From Curtobacterium oceanosedimentum (GTDB lineage Bacteria; Actinomycetota; Actinomycetes; Actinomycetales; Microbacteriaceae): DNA of 43,874 bases. Position 1 is the stretch's first letter; every line of letters begins with the position of its first letter. Positions 1-7,859 of this stretch are shown here, in pieces. Under the pieces are notes generated by a model. It was not told the DNA's origin. It worked only from the letters and a program-made list of their open reading frames with translations, and did no database searches. The stretch is from assembly GCF_020297365.1 (NCBI RefSeq), contig NZ_JAIXIG010000031.1, positions 1 to 43,874 of the forward strand, written 5' to 3'. Position numbers and translations under genes: made by a program.

Positions 1-14
1 CCCAGGAGCACACC

Positions 15-617
15 GTGCCCACCCCCGCAGCGCCGCCGGTCCTCGAGACGCCGGACACCGCAGCCCCGTGCACGCTGCGGGAGCGGAAGAAGCAGCAGAC
101 CCGGCAGGCGTTGCACGGTGCCGCGCTGACCCTGGTGACCGCGAACGGCCTGGACGGCGTCACCGTCGAGCAGATCTGCGCCGACGCCGACGTCTCGCCG
201 CGAACCTTCTTCAACTACTTCTCGTCGAAGGCGCACGCGGCCCTCGGCCTCGACTCGGTCGAGGTCCCCGAGGCGGCGGCCACCTGGTTCTCGGACGCGC
301 AGGGCGGGCTCGTCGACGACGTCTGCTCGCTCGTGGCGTCGACCGTCCCGCTGTCGCAGGACCGTCGGCGGACGAAGGAGCTGCTCGTCCTGCGGCCCGA
401 GATGTCCGCGATGGTCATGCGGTGGATGGCCGAGTCGCGACAGTCACTGCTCAGCGTCGTCGGGACGCGCGCCGACGAGCAGACCGCCCGCACCGCCGTG
501 ACCCTGGTGATGTCGGCGCTCAGCGAGGTCGCGCACCGCGACACCGTGACGTCGAACGCGGAGCTCGCGGAGCGGCTCCGCGCCGTGGTGCGCGAGATGG
601 TGGCGCTCGTCTCCTGA
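15..617 (+). CDS. TetR-family transcriptional regulator
   Basis: The 200-residue protein has an N-terminal TetR helix-turn-helix at about residues 22-70 (VTVEQICADADVSPRTFFNY, ending in FSSKA) and a variable C-terminal ligand/dimer domain. The GTG start is supported by AGGAG at 4-8. TetR proteins usually repress a neighbouring transporter or enzyme gene; the target may lie left of the window because the gene to the right (the SDR) ends towards it and has its own divergent TetR gene. A strong hairpin follows at 655-698. The family is certain; the ligand and target are unknown. Confidence 0.9.
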   Translation: MPTPAAPPVLETPDTAAPCTLRERKKQQTRQALHGAALTLVTANGLDGVTVEQICADADVSPRTFFNYFSSKAHAALGLDSVEVPEAAATWFSDAQGGLVDDVCSLVASTVPLSQDRRRTKELLVLRPEMSAMVMRWMAESRQSLLSVVGTRADEQTARTAVTLVMSALSEVAHRDTVTSNAELAERLRAVVREMVALVS

Positions 618-654
618 GCCGCCGGCCGCTGGCTCGCCGTGGCGTGGCAGAAGG

Positions 655-698
655 CGGACGGGAGGCCCGTGACGGCGCCGCCACGGGCCTCCTGTCCG
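655..698. terminator. GGAGGC-type hairpin, probable bidirectional terminator
   Basis: Arms 655-671 and 682-698 pair over 17 bp with one G-U pair around a 10-base loop; the core is GGACGGGAGGCCCGTG. It lies between the converging TetR and SDR genes. There is no T-run, which is common in high-GC actinobacteria. A near copy with the same core is at 36295-36338. Confidence 0.7.
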
Positions 699-719
699 TC
701 AGGTGGCCGGGTTGCGAAC

Positions 720-798
720 ACGCCGTCGTGTCCGCCCGACGCCGTGGAGTCGTCGAGACGCCCCAGTTTCCGGAGGCGTCTCGACGTGACGACGGCGT
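720..798. repeat. Nested palindrome, copy 1 of composite intergenic repeat
   Basis: An outer 10-bp arm (ACGCCGTCGT at 720-729, complement at 789-798) encloses an inner perfect 12-bp stem (CGTCGAGACGCC at 751-762, GGCGTCTCGACG at 775-786) with a 12-base loop. It follows the 655-698 hairpin by 21 bases. The same two-part arrangement recurs at 36295-36459, so this is a dispersed element and not a lone terminator. Confidence 0.75.
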
Positions 799-816
799 CC
801 CGCGCCGCAGCAACGG

Positions 817-1584
817 TCAGACCACGGACCAGCCCCCGTCGCTCGGCAGCACGGCACCGTTCACGTTCGCGGAGTCGTCGCTGAGCAGCCAGGTGATGGC
901 GGCCGCGAGCTGCTCGGGCTGCGCGACCGGCGGGATGGTCGTCTGCATGATCGGGCCGACCCGACCGGCGGCGTACTCGCTGCGCATCGGAGCCTCGATG
1001 TTCGTGGCCACCGCACCCGGAGCGACCGCGTTCGCGCGGATGCCCTGCGGCCCGTGGAAGAACGCGACGCTCTTCGTGTAGCCGGCGATCGCGTGCTTCG
1101 ACGACGTGTAGGCGGCGCCGGCGGCGGAGGCCTTCAACGCGGCCTCCGACGCGACGTTCACGACGGAGCCCGTGCCGGCGGCGATCATGAGCGGCAGCAC
1201 GGCACGCGTCAGGCGCATCGGTCCGGTGACGTTGACACTGAAGACCCGCTCCCACGTGGCGTCGTCGACCTCGTCCGGCGGCAGGAACGCGTCCATGATG
1301 CCGGCCACGTTGGCCAGCCCGTCCACCCGGTCACCGGCCGCGGCCAGGAGCGCGTCGATCGTCCCGCTCGCGGCGACGTCGCCGACGACCGTCTCCAGAG
1401 CGAGCCCGTCGATGCTCGCGAGCTCGGCGCGCAGGGCGTCGAGCCGCTCCGCGACGACGTCGGTCGCGATGACGCGCCCGCCCTCGTGCGCGATGCGCGT
1501 CGCCGTGGCGCGCCCGATGCCGGAACCCGCCCCGGTGACGATGATGGTCCTGCCGGTGAACCGTCCGGCGGTGGTGTCTGTCAT
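817..1584 (-). CDS. SDR-family NAD(P)-dependent oxidoreductase
   Basis: This 255-residue classical short-chain dehydrogenase/reductase has the nucleotide-binding TGAGSGIG motif near residue 17, NVAG after strand 4, a catalytic Ser in the VVNVASEA strand, and YTSSK (YxxxK) followed by the VAPG segment. The C-terminus has the usual NGAVLPSDGG. The substrate cannot be read from the sequence. The ATG is preceded by GAGGAGACGAC. It is transcribed divergently from the TetR gene at 1653 across 68 bp that contain a palindrome, so that TetR protein is the likely repressor. Confidence 0.92.
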   Translation of the reverse strand: MTDTTAGRFTGRTIIVTGAGSGIGRATATRIAHEGGRVIATDVVAERLDALRAELASIDGLALETVVGDVAASGTIDALLAAAGDRVDGLANVAGIMDAFLPPDEVDDATWERVFSVNVTGPMRLTRAVLPLMIAAGTGSVVNVASEAALKASAAGAAYTSSKHAIAGYTKSVAFFHGPQGIRANAVAPGAVATNIEAPMRSEYAAGRVGPIMQTTIPPVAQPEQLAAAITWLLSDDSANVNGAVLPSDGGWSVV

Positions 1585-1594
1585 GTCGTCTCCT

Positions 1595-1640
1595 CACTGA
1601 GAGGCGCTCGCTGCGCCACGACAGTTGTAGCACTCAGTGC
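1595..1640. promoter_or_regulatory. Probable TetR operator between SDR and TetR genes
   Basis: The 68-bp divergent gap contains GCACTCAGTGC (1630-1640), a perfect palindrome with 5-bp arms and one central base, and CACTGAG at 1595-1601, which is inverted relative to CTCAGTG at 1633-1639. Such placement between a TetR gene and its divergent neighbour is typical of an autoregulatory operator. Binding is inferred. Confidence 0.55.
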
Positions 1641-1652
1641 CGAAAGGACTCC

Positions 1653-2231
1653 ATGAGCACGACGAGCGACCGCCCGGCCGGGCGCCCGCGGACGATCGAT
1701 CCCGACGCCGTGTCCCTCGTCGCACTGCGCCTGTTCGACGAGCAGGGCTTCGACGCGGTCTCGATGGACGACGTCGCCGCAGCGGCGGGGGTGAGCCGTC
1801 GATCGCTGTTCCGGCTGTTCCCGAACAAGGCGGCGCTCGTCTGGGGCGGCCTCGACGAGTTCGCCGAGCGGTTCCGTGGCGCCCTGCGTAACCGCCCCGC
1901 CGACGAGCCCTCGTCCGAGGCGCTCCGTGCGGCGTACCGGATCGGGGCGACCTTCCCGGACGACGCCGTCGAGGTCACCCGGCACCGACTCCGGGTGATC
2001 CGGGCGAACCCGTCGCTCGAGCACGTCGGAGCCGCGACCGTGTCCGGCCTGACCGACGAGATCGTCCGGTTCGTGGCCGACCGGGACGGCGTGACGACCG
2101 ACGACCTCACCGTGACGGTCCGCGCCCACGCGCTGGCAGCCGGCGCGAGCGCCGCGCTCACCTGGTGGGCGCTGCACGGCGAGGGGCACCCCGAGGCGGT
2201 CGTCGACCGGGCACTCGCCCTGCTCGCCTGA
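1653..2231 (+). CDS. TetR-family transcriptional regulator
   Basis: The 192-residue protein has a TetR HTH at about residues 20-65 (SMDDVAAAAGVSRRSLFRLF, then PNKAALVWGG). The SRRSLFRxFPxK...WG form resembles the MftR-like subgroup, but no mycofactocin genes are nearby. The ATG follows AAAGGA with normal spacing. It is divergent from the SDR gene and probably controls it and itself through the palindrome at 1630-1640. Confidence 0.92.
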   Translation: MSTTSDRPAGRPRTIDPDAVSLVALRLFDEQGFDAVSMDDVAAAAGVSRRSLFRLFPNKAALVWGGLDEFAERFRGALRNRPADEPSSEALRAAYRIGATFPDDAVEVTRHRLRVIRANPSLEHVGAATVSGLTDEIVRFVADRDGVTTDDLTVTVRAHALAAGASAALTWWALHGEGHPEAVVDRALALLA

Positions 2232-2258
2232 CGGCGGTGGCCGCGACCAGCGACGGAC

Positions 2259-2293
2259 GGGAGGCGCGGTGCGGACCCGCAAACGGGCCTCCC
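2259..2293. terminator. GGAGGC-type hairpin between convergent genes
   Basis: GGGAGGC (2259-2265) pairs with GCCTCCC (2287-2293) in the 80-bp gap between the converging TetR and aldo/keto reductase genes. The stem core is shared with the other GGAGGC hairpins of this window but is shorter here. Confidence 0.5.
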
Positions 2294-2311
2294 ACCCGAC
2301 GCGGTGTGCGG

Positions 2312-3253
2312 TCAGCCCATCGCGCGCTTCCCACGGACGTCGCGTGACAGCGCGTCGATGCGTGCCACCTCGTCCGCCGACAGCACCACGTCGGCTGCCG
2401 CCGCGTTCTCCGCGACACGGGCGGTGTTCCGCGACCCCGGGATCGGCACGACGTCATCGCGCTTCGCCAGGATCCACGCCAGTGCGAGCTGCGACAGGCG
2501 GACGCCCCTGTCCTCGGCGATCGCGGTGAGTTCGCCGACGACGGCGACGTTCGCCTCGAAGTGCTCGGGCGCCCACCACTCGAGCTGGTGGCGGAGGTCG
2601 TCGGGAGCGTAGGCGTCGCGCGGCTGCACGGCGCCGCTCAGGAACCCGCGTGCGAGCGGCGAGTACGCGACGAGACCGATGCCGAGCTCGTCCACGGTCG
2701 GGAAGAGCTCCTCGGACTCACGCGAGAACACCGAGTACTCGGTCTGCAGCACGGAGATCGGGTGCACGGCGTGCGCGCGTCGGATCTGCGTGGCATCGGT
2801 GTTCGACAGCCCGAGGTACCGGACCTTCCCCGCCTGCACGAACTCCTGCATCACACCGACGACGTCCTCGATCGGGACCGCCGGGTCGTGGATGTGCTGG
2901 TAGAGCACGTCGATGGAGTCCGTGCCGAGGTTCCGGAGGCTCGCGTCGACGACCTGCCGCACGTGCTCGGGCCGCGAGTCCGGCGCGTAGGCCGGCGGAG
3001 TGAACCCGAACTTGGTGGCGATGGTCACCTGGTCGCGGATCGGGGCGAGCGCCGCACCGAGCAGACGCTCGCCGGTCCCCCATCCGTAGAGCTCCGCGGT
3101 GTCGAAGTGGGTGACACCGAGCTCGTGTGCCGCCCGGATGGCGGCGATGGACTCGGTGTCGTCGCCGGGGCCGTAGGCGAACGTGGTCCCCATCGCGCCG
3201 TAGCCGATGGCGCTGACGGTGAGGCCCTGTCGGCCGAGGGTGCGCTGCTGCAT
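2312..3253 (-). CDS. Aldo/keto reductase
   Basis: This AKR of about 313 residues folds as a TIM barrel using NADPH. The catalytic tetrad is visible: Asp in HFDTAELYG, the Tyr of the same motif, Lys in IATKFG, and His in LYQHIHDP. The C-terminal cofactor segment has PIPGSRN. I chose the ATG at 3253 because AAAGGA at 3267-3262 sits 8 bases upstream; an ATG at 3259 is too close to it, and the in-frame extension to 3313 would run through the RBS. It is divergent from the TetR gene at 3368, its likely regulator. The substrate is unknown. Confidence 0.92.
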   Translation of the reverse strand: MQQRTLGRQGLTVSAIGYGAMGTTFAYGPGDDTESIAAIRAAHELGVTHFDTAELYGWGTGERLLGAALAPIRDQVTIATKFGFTPPAYAPDSRPEHVRQVVDASLRNLGTDSIDVLYQHIHDPAVPIEDVVGVMQEFVQAGKVRYLGLSNTDATQIRRAHAVHPISVLQTEYSVFSRESEELFPTVDELGIGLVAYSPLARGFLSGAVQPRDAYAPDDLRHQLEWWAPEHFEANVAVVGELTAIAEDRGVRLSQLALAWILAKRDDVVPIPGSRNTARVAENAAAADVVLSADEVARIDALSRDVRGKRAMG

Positions 3254-3292
3254 GGTCATCGTCCTTTCGTGACGTCGTACTGGTGGTGCGTA

Positions 3293-3360
3293 CGTTGGCA
3301 CTGTACGCCCCAACTGTCAGTCTCTGCCACATCAGGCTGAACGTGCCAACGGAGTACGAT
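3293..3360. promoter_or_regulatory. Divergent promoter region with inverted repeat
   Basis: CGTTGGCAC (3293-3301) and GTGCCAACG (3343-3351) form a perfect 9-bp inverted repeat spaced by 41 bp between the AKR and TetR genes. TACGAT at 3355-3360 lies 7 bases before the GTG of the TetR gene and is a good leaderless -10 box, so the right half-site would sit inside that promoter. These are probably the TetR operators. Confidence 0.55.
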
Positions 3361-3367
3361 CATCTGC

Positions 3368-3958
3368 GTGAGCGAGACACGAACGGGCCTGCGGGACATC
3401 ACGCGTGAAGCGGTCCGCGCGCGCATCGCCGCGGTCGCCGTCGAGCGGTTCGACCGCGACGGCTTCGAGAACGTCACCGTCGAACAGGTCGCCGCCGAGG
3501 TGGGCATCTCGGCACGGAGCTTCCACCGCTACTTCCCCGCGAAGGAGGACGCGATCATCGGCGATCCCGCCCGGCACCGCGACGCCCTGGTCGGCGCCTT
3601 CCGCCGGCACGTCGACGGCGCACCGGTCTGGCACGCCCTCCGCGAGGCGTTCGCGGAGATGCTGGGCAGCGGGAGCGAGGACGATGCCGAGACCGGACGC
3701 CGCTCCGTCCGCGTCATGACGAGCACCCCGTCGCTGCGCGCCCGGAACCTCGAGAAGCACCAGGCCTGGGCCGACGCCCTGACGCCGATCGCCGTCGAGC
3801 ACCTGAGCGGTCGGGACGCGGGCCTCCGCGCGCAGGTCCTGGTGCAGGCGGCACTCGGCTGCTTCGACGTGGCCGTCACCACCTGGGCGACCGGCGACGA
3901 CACCGACGTCGTGGGGATCCTCCGGCGCGCGTTCGACGTCGTCGAACCCGCGGGGTGA
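3368..3958 (+). CDS. TetR-family transcriptional regulator
   Basis: The 196-residue protein has a TetR HTH at about residues 27-63 (VTVEQVAAEVGISARSFHRY, then FPAKEDAI). The GTG start has no Shine-Dalgarno sequence, but TACGAT ends 7 bases upstream, so the mRNA is probably leaderless. It is divergent from the aldo/keto reductase gene and likely represses it. Confidence 0.9.
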   Translation: MSETRTGLRDITREAVRARIAAVAVERFDRDGFENVTVEQVAAEVGISARSFHRYFPAKEDAIIGDPARHRDALVGAFRRHVDGAPVWHALREAFAEMLGSGSEDDAETGRRSVRVMTSTPSLRARNLEKHQAWADALTPIAVEHLSGRDAGLRAQVLVQAALGCFDVAVTTWATGDDTDVVGILRRAFDVVEPAG

Positions 3959-3989
3959 CGCGTCGGCGTCGCGGCGGTATCGTCCGGGC

Positions 3990-4400
3990 ATGAACGCGAC
4001 GGGACCCGCTCCGTACTTCCAGCTCCCCGGCACCGCGCGCCAGGCCCTCGAGCACTGGCAGCGCGTGTTCGGCGGCGAGGTGCAGATCGCCACCTACGCC
4101 GACTTCTCGCGCACGGACGGACCGGCCGACGCGGTCGCCCACGGGCAGCTGACCGGCGAGCTCGCGCTGTTCGCGGCCGACGCCAGCGGGACGGACAGCC
4201 CGTTCGCGGCGACCGGCCTGCTGTTCTCGCTGTTGGGCGCGGCGGCGCCGGACGTGCTGCGCCGGTGGTTCGACCAGCTCGCCGAGGGCGGCGTCGTCGT
4301 CGACCCCCTGCAGGAGCGACCGTGGGGCGACTGGGACGGCACCGTGCGTGACGCGCACGGCGTCACGTGGTTGATCGGGTTCGAGGCGTCGGCGCGCTGA
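3990..4400 (+). CDS. VOC-family (PhnB/glyoxalase-like) protein
   Basis: The 136-residue protein starts with the PhnB-type opening PYFQLPGTARQALEHWQRVF, then GGEVQIATY, and ends with DxxGVTWLIGFE, as in the 3-demethylubiquinone-9 methyltransferase-like VOC group. Members are vicinal-oxygen-chelate dimers of mostly unknown function. TATCGT at 3978-3983 is 6 bases before the ATG, which suggests a leaderless mRNA. It converges on the next gene with a 12-bp gap. Confidence 0.85.
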   Translation: MNATGPAPYFQLPGTARQALEHWQRVFGGEVQIATYADFSRTDGPADAVAHGQLTGELALFAADASGTDSPFAATGLLFSLLGAAAPDVLRRWFDQLAEGGVVVDPLQERPWGDWDGTVRDAHGVTWLIGFEASAR

Positions 4401-4412
4401 CGCCCCGCGCCG

Positions 4413-4682
4413 CTACTGCTGGTCGGACGGCAGCAGCGGTGCCCAGAAGGCGTCCGGCCCGTCCGCCTGCACGGCGTCGCGCTCGAAGCGGAAGCCGTAG
4501 TCGCGCACGAAGTCCAGTGCCGCCGCCTGCTCGTCCTGCGCGTCGTCGTGTGCGGCGTCGAACAGGTACACGCCGTGCCCCATCTTCACGCCGGAGTCGC
4601 TGATGATCGTCAGGTCCCAGCGTCCTTCCTCGGCGCGTTCGATCCGGACGACGGCGGCCTGGGCGGCGGTGAAGTCAGACAT
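4413..4682 (-). CDS. Conserved hypothetical protein, 89 aa
   Basis: I do not recognise this acidic 89-residue protein. It contains WDLTIISDSGVKMGHGVYLF, then an acidic stretch, then RDYGFRFERDAV and an aromatic/proline C-terminus (FWAPLL). It has no signal peptide or membrane segment. Codon use matches its neighbours and TAGGCT (4689-4694) lies 6 bases before the ATG in the leaderless register, so I take it as real. It is divergent from the DUF808 gene. Confidence 0.75.
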   Translation of the reverse strand: MSDFTAAQAAVVRIERAEEGRWDLTIISDSGVKMGHGVYLFDAAHDDAQDEQAAALDFVRDYGFRFERDAVQADGPDAFWAPLLPSDQQ

Positions 4683-4781
4683 GACGCGAGCCTACGGGCG
4701 GCGCCGAGGCTGCGTTCAGGGTGCCCGGCGACCACTACGCTGAGCACGGTCACAGGTCAGGACGAGCGGAGAACACAGCAC

Positions 4782-5657
4782 ATGTCAGTCGGATTGCTCG
4801 CCGTGGTGGACGACATCCTCTCCGCAGCCCTCAAGGCCAGCGCGAAGACCGCCGGGGTCGTCATCGACGACGCCGCCGTCACGCCCCAGTACGTGCAGGG
4901 CCTCGAGCCCGCCCGCGAACTGCCGGTCGTCGGGCGCATCGCCCTCGGCAGCCTGTTCAACAAGTTCGTCATCATCATCCCCCTCGCGCTCCTGCTGTCG
5001 GCGTTCGCGCCGTGGGTGCTGCCGTGGCTGCTGCTGATCGGTGGCACGTACCTGTGCTTCGAGGGCGCCGAGAAGGTCACCGAGTGGTTCGGCGTCCACC
5101 ACGAGGGCGCCTCGGCCGGGCCGGTCACCGAGCCGAAGCTCGTGTTCGGGGCGGTCCGCACCGACCTCATCCTCAGCACCGAGATCATGCTCATCGCCCT
5201 CGACGGCCTCGACCCCGACCTCGGCTTCTGGCCGCGGCTCGGCGCCCTCGCGGTGATCGGGCTGCTCATGACCGCGGTCGTGTACGGCGCCGTCGCCCTG
5301 CTCGTCAAGGTGGACGACATCGGGCTGCAGATGATGAAGAACCCGTCGCGCAGTACCCGTCGCACCGGGGCCCGCATCGTCCGCGCCATGCCGATGGTGT
5401 TCCGGGTGATCAGCGTGATCGGCACGGTCGCGATGCTGTGGGTCGGTGGACACCTGGTCGTCGCGAACCTGGCGGAGACGCTCTGGCACGGGCCGCTCGA
5501 CCTGCTGCACGCGATCGAGCACGGCCTCGAGGCCGCCGGACCCGTGGTCGTCTGGATCGCCGACACCGCGGTCTCCGCCGTCGTCGGGCTCGTCCTGGGC
5601 ATGGTCGTCGTGGGCATCGTGCTCGGGATCGGGCGCCTGCGCGGCAAGCAGCACTGA
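4782..5657 (+). CDS. DUF808-family membrane protein
   Basis: The 291-residue protein begins SVGLLAVVDDIL, followed by KTAGVVIDDAAVTPQYV, which is characteristic of DUF808 (YedI-type) proteins. It then has roughly six membrane segments (around residues 63-100, 135-155, 160-180, 205-230 and 255-285). The family's function is not known. I chose the ATG after CGGAGAACACAGCAC; TACGCT at 4736-4741 is a plausible -10 box. The N-terminal region is shorter than in some relatives. Confidence 0.9.
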   Translation: MSVGLLAVVDDILSAALKASAKTAGVVIDDAAVTPQYVQGLEPARELPVVGRIALGSLFNKFVIIIPLALLLSAFAPWVLPWLLLIGGTYLCFEGAEKVTEWFGVHHEGASAGPVTEPKLVFGAVRTDLILSTEIMLIALDGLDPDLGFWPRLGALAVIGLLMTAVVYGAVALLVKVDDIGLQMMKNPSRSTRRTGARIVRAMPMVFRVISVIGTVAMLWVGGHLVVANLAETLWHGPLDLLHAIEHGLEAAGPVVVWIADTAVSAVVGLVLGMVVVGIVLGIGRLRGKQH

Positions 5658-5745
5658 CCGACACCCCTGTCGCCAGCCGGCGCCCGGGTTCGTGACGGTC
5701 ACCACCCACCGGGACACGACCGACCGGCAGTCGTATCCTCTCCGC

Positions 5746-6180
5746 ATGGCGACGGTGCGACAGGTCCAGGTGACGTTCGACTGCGCGGAGCCGGAGCGAG
5801 TCGCCCGGTTCTGGTGCGAGGTCCTGGGGTACGTGGTGCCGCCTCCCCCACCGGGCTTCGCCGACTGGGGCGAGTTCGACCGGTCGCTGCCGCCGGAGCA
5901 CCGGGGATCGGCCTTCGCGTGCGTCGATCCGGAGGGCGTCGGACCCCGGCTGTTCTTCCAGCGTGTGCCGGAGGGCAAGACGGTCAAGAACCGCGTGCAC
6001 CTGGACGTCCGGGTCGGCACGGGCATGGTCGGGGCCGAACGACTCGCGGCACTCGACGCCGAGAGCGCGCGTCTGGTCGCACTCGGCGCCACCCAGGTCC
6101 GCCGCATGCTCGCGGACCAGACGGACGAGTCGTGCATCGTCATGCAGGACGTCGAGGGCAACGAGTTCTGCCTGGACTGA
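5746..6180 (+). CDS. VOC-family glyoxalase-like protein
   Basis: The 144-residue protein has QVTFDCAEPERVARFWCEVL, then GYVV at the N-terminus and ends in VMQDVEGNEFCLD, the pattern of the actinobacterial glyoxalase-like (Glyoxalase_6) group. A central KNRVHLDVRV strand supports the fold. No substrate can be assigned. TATCCT at 5734-5739 is exactly 6 bases before the ATG, a strong leaderless promoter. Confidence 0.88.
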   Translation: MATVRQVQVTFDCAEPERVARFWCEVLGYVVPPPPPGFADWGEFDRSLPPEHRGSAFACVDPEGVGPRLFFQRVPEGKTVKNRVHLDVRVGTGMVGAERLAALDAESARLVALGATQVRRMLADQTDESCIVMQDVEGNEFCLD

Positions 6181-6247
6181 GCGGCGTACCGTTGACGGAC
6201 CCGACCCGTGCACCGCAGCACCGCGCCCCGGAAGGACCCCGCACCGC

Positions 6248-7648
6248 ATGACCGTCACCACCCCGTCCCGCCCGGGCGCCGTCGACACCGCCGCCCTCGG
6301 ACTCCTGCTCGGGTCCGACCAGGTCCTGCGCGACCCGGCGTCGCTCGAGCGGTACCGGCACGACGACGCCGAGTGGGCCGACTCGACGACACCGCTCGCC
6401 GTGGTCCTCGCCCGGAGCACCGACGACGTGGTCACCGCCGTCCGGTGGGCGGCTGCGTCGGACGTGCGCGTGGTGCCGCGCGGCGCCGGCACGGGCCTGT
6501 CCGGCGGTGCGAACGCAATGGACCGGTCGATCGTGCTGTCCCTCGAACGGATGGACGCCGTGCTCGAGGTGAACACGGACGAGCGGTACGCCGTCGCGCA
6601 GCCCGGGGTCATCAACGACGCCCTGCGCGCCGCGGTCGCCGAGCACGGCCTCTGGTACCCGCCGGACCCGGCGAGCTCGGCGATCTCCACGATCGGCGGC
6701 AACGTCGCGACGAACGCCGGTGGCATCTGCTGCGTCAAGTACGGGGTCACGCGGGACTACGTGCTCGGCCTGACGGTCGTGCTGGCGGACGGCTCCGTCG
6801 TCGAGCTCGGTCGGCGCACCGCGAAGGGCGTCGCCGGGTACGACCTGACCGGGCTGATGGTCGGCTCCGAGGGCACGCTCGGCATCGTCGTCTCGGTCAC
6901 CGTGAAGCTGCTCCCCCTCGCCGGCCGCGACGAACGGGCCGTGATCGGCTACTTCCCGTCGCTGAGTGCCGCGGGGGACGCCGTCGCGGCGGTCTCCCGC
7001 GCCGGCATCGTGCCGGCCGCGCTCGAGATCGTCGACCGCACCTGCCTGCGTGCGGTCGACGACTGGATGCACCTCGGCCTGCCGTCGGACGTCGACACGC
7101 TGCTGCTGGCCCGCGTCGACGAGCGCGGTGCGGCGGGTGACGAGCTCGCCGACCGTGTCGCAGCGATCTTCGCGCAGGCGGGCGGGACGGACGTCGAGCG
7201 GGCCACCGACCCCGACGACATCGCCCGGCTGTTCCAGGCCCGGCGGCTCGCCTACCCGGCGCTCGAACGGCTCGGCCCGGTCCTGACCGAGGACATCTGC
7301 GTGCCGCGGAGCGCCGTGCCCGAGATGCTCCGGCGGATCCAGGCGACGGCCGACGCGCAGGAGGTCACGATCGCGAACATCGCGCACGCCGGCGACGGCA
7401 ACCTGCACCCGCTCATCATCGCGCCGGAGGGCGACGACGCCGCGAAGGCCCGGGCGAAGGTCGCGTTCGACGCGATCGTGGCGGACTGCCTGGCCCTCGG
7501 CGGCACGGTGACGGGCGAACACGGGGTCGGGCTGCTCAAGCTGCCGGGGCTGCGCGTCGAGCTGGGCGAGCGTGTGGTCGCCATGCACCGCTCGGTGAAG
7601 GACGCACTGGACCCGGCCGGCACCCTGAACCCCGGCAAGGCGTTCTGA
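6248..7648 (+). CDS. FAD-binding oxidase, GlcD / D-2-hydroxyacid dehydrogenase type
   Basis: The 466-residue flavoprotein has an N-terminal FAD-binding-4 domain (VVPRGAGTGLSGGANA near residue 75; IGGNVATNAGGICCVKYG near 150) and a C-terminal FAD-oxidase domain with AHAGDGNLHP and GTVTGEHGVG. Relatives oxidise glycolate, D-lactate or D-2-hydroxyglutarate. No GlcE/GlcF or cytochrome partner is adjacent, so the electron acceptor is unclear. AAGGA at 6232-6236 supports the ATG at 6248, and TACCGT at 6187-6192 is a possible -10 box. The length is normal for a single-subunit member. Confidence 0.93.
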   Translation: MTVTTPSRPGAVDTAALGLLLGSDQVLRDPASLERYRHDDAEWADSTTPLAVVLARSTDDVVTAVRWAAASDVRVVPRGAGTGLSGGANAMDRSIVLSLERMDAVLEVNTDERYAVAQPGVINDALRAAVAEHGLWYPPDPASSAISTIGGNVATNAGGICCVKYGVTRDYVLGLTVVLADGSVVELGRRTAKGVAGYDLTGLMVGSEGTLGIVVSVTVKLLPLAGRDERAVIGYFPSLSAAGDAVAAVSRAGIVPAALEIVDRTCLRAVDDWMHLGLPSDVDTLLLARVDERGAAGDELADRVAAIFAQAGGTDVERATDPDDIARLFQARRLAYPALERLGPVLTEDICVPRSAVPEMLRRIQATADAQEVTIANIAHAGDGNLHPLIIAPEGDDAAKARAKVAFDAIVADCLALGGTVTGEHGVGLLKLPGLRVELGERVVAMHRSVKDALDPAGTLNPGKAF

Positions 7649-7664
7649 CCGCGTCGGACGACCC

Positions 7665-7859
7665 GGAGATCACAGAACGGTAACGACGCAAGATCGGTCC
7701 AAACCCTGCACGGGAGGGTGCCGAATCACCTGCAACGACCGGGAAACACCCGGAGCGCTCACCAGCCGCACATCGCTGGTTCTCCACCCTGCACCAGGGT
7801 GTGTTCGGCGCGCACCCAGCAGCCGCGCCGAGCGCGACAACCGTAAAGGACTGATCACG
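7665..7859 (+). promoter_or_regulatory. Structured 5' leader of the exported protein gene
   Basis: The roughly 200 bases before the gene contain no ORF but several short stems: CCGGG/CCCGG near 7739-7753, ACCAGC/GCTGGT at 7761-7780 (8-base loop), and CACCCTG/CAGGGTG at 7785-7801 (3-base loop). It opens with GATCACAGAACGGTAACGAC and has GGGAGGGTGCCGAATCACC further on. The arrangement suggests a folded mRNA leader, possibly a riboswitch. I could not match it securely to any known class. The RBS is AAAGGA at 7845-7850. Confidence 0.45.

Noticed and set aside
7665..7859. A firm call of a c-di-AMP riboswitch before the exported protein gene
   Set aside because: Only loose word matches were seen, and core GGGGGACCC-like blocks are missing; kept as a structured leader only.
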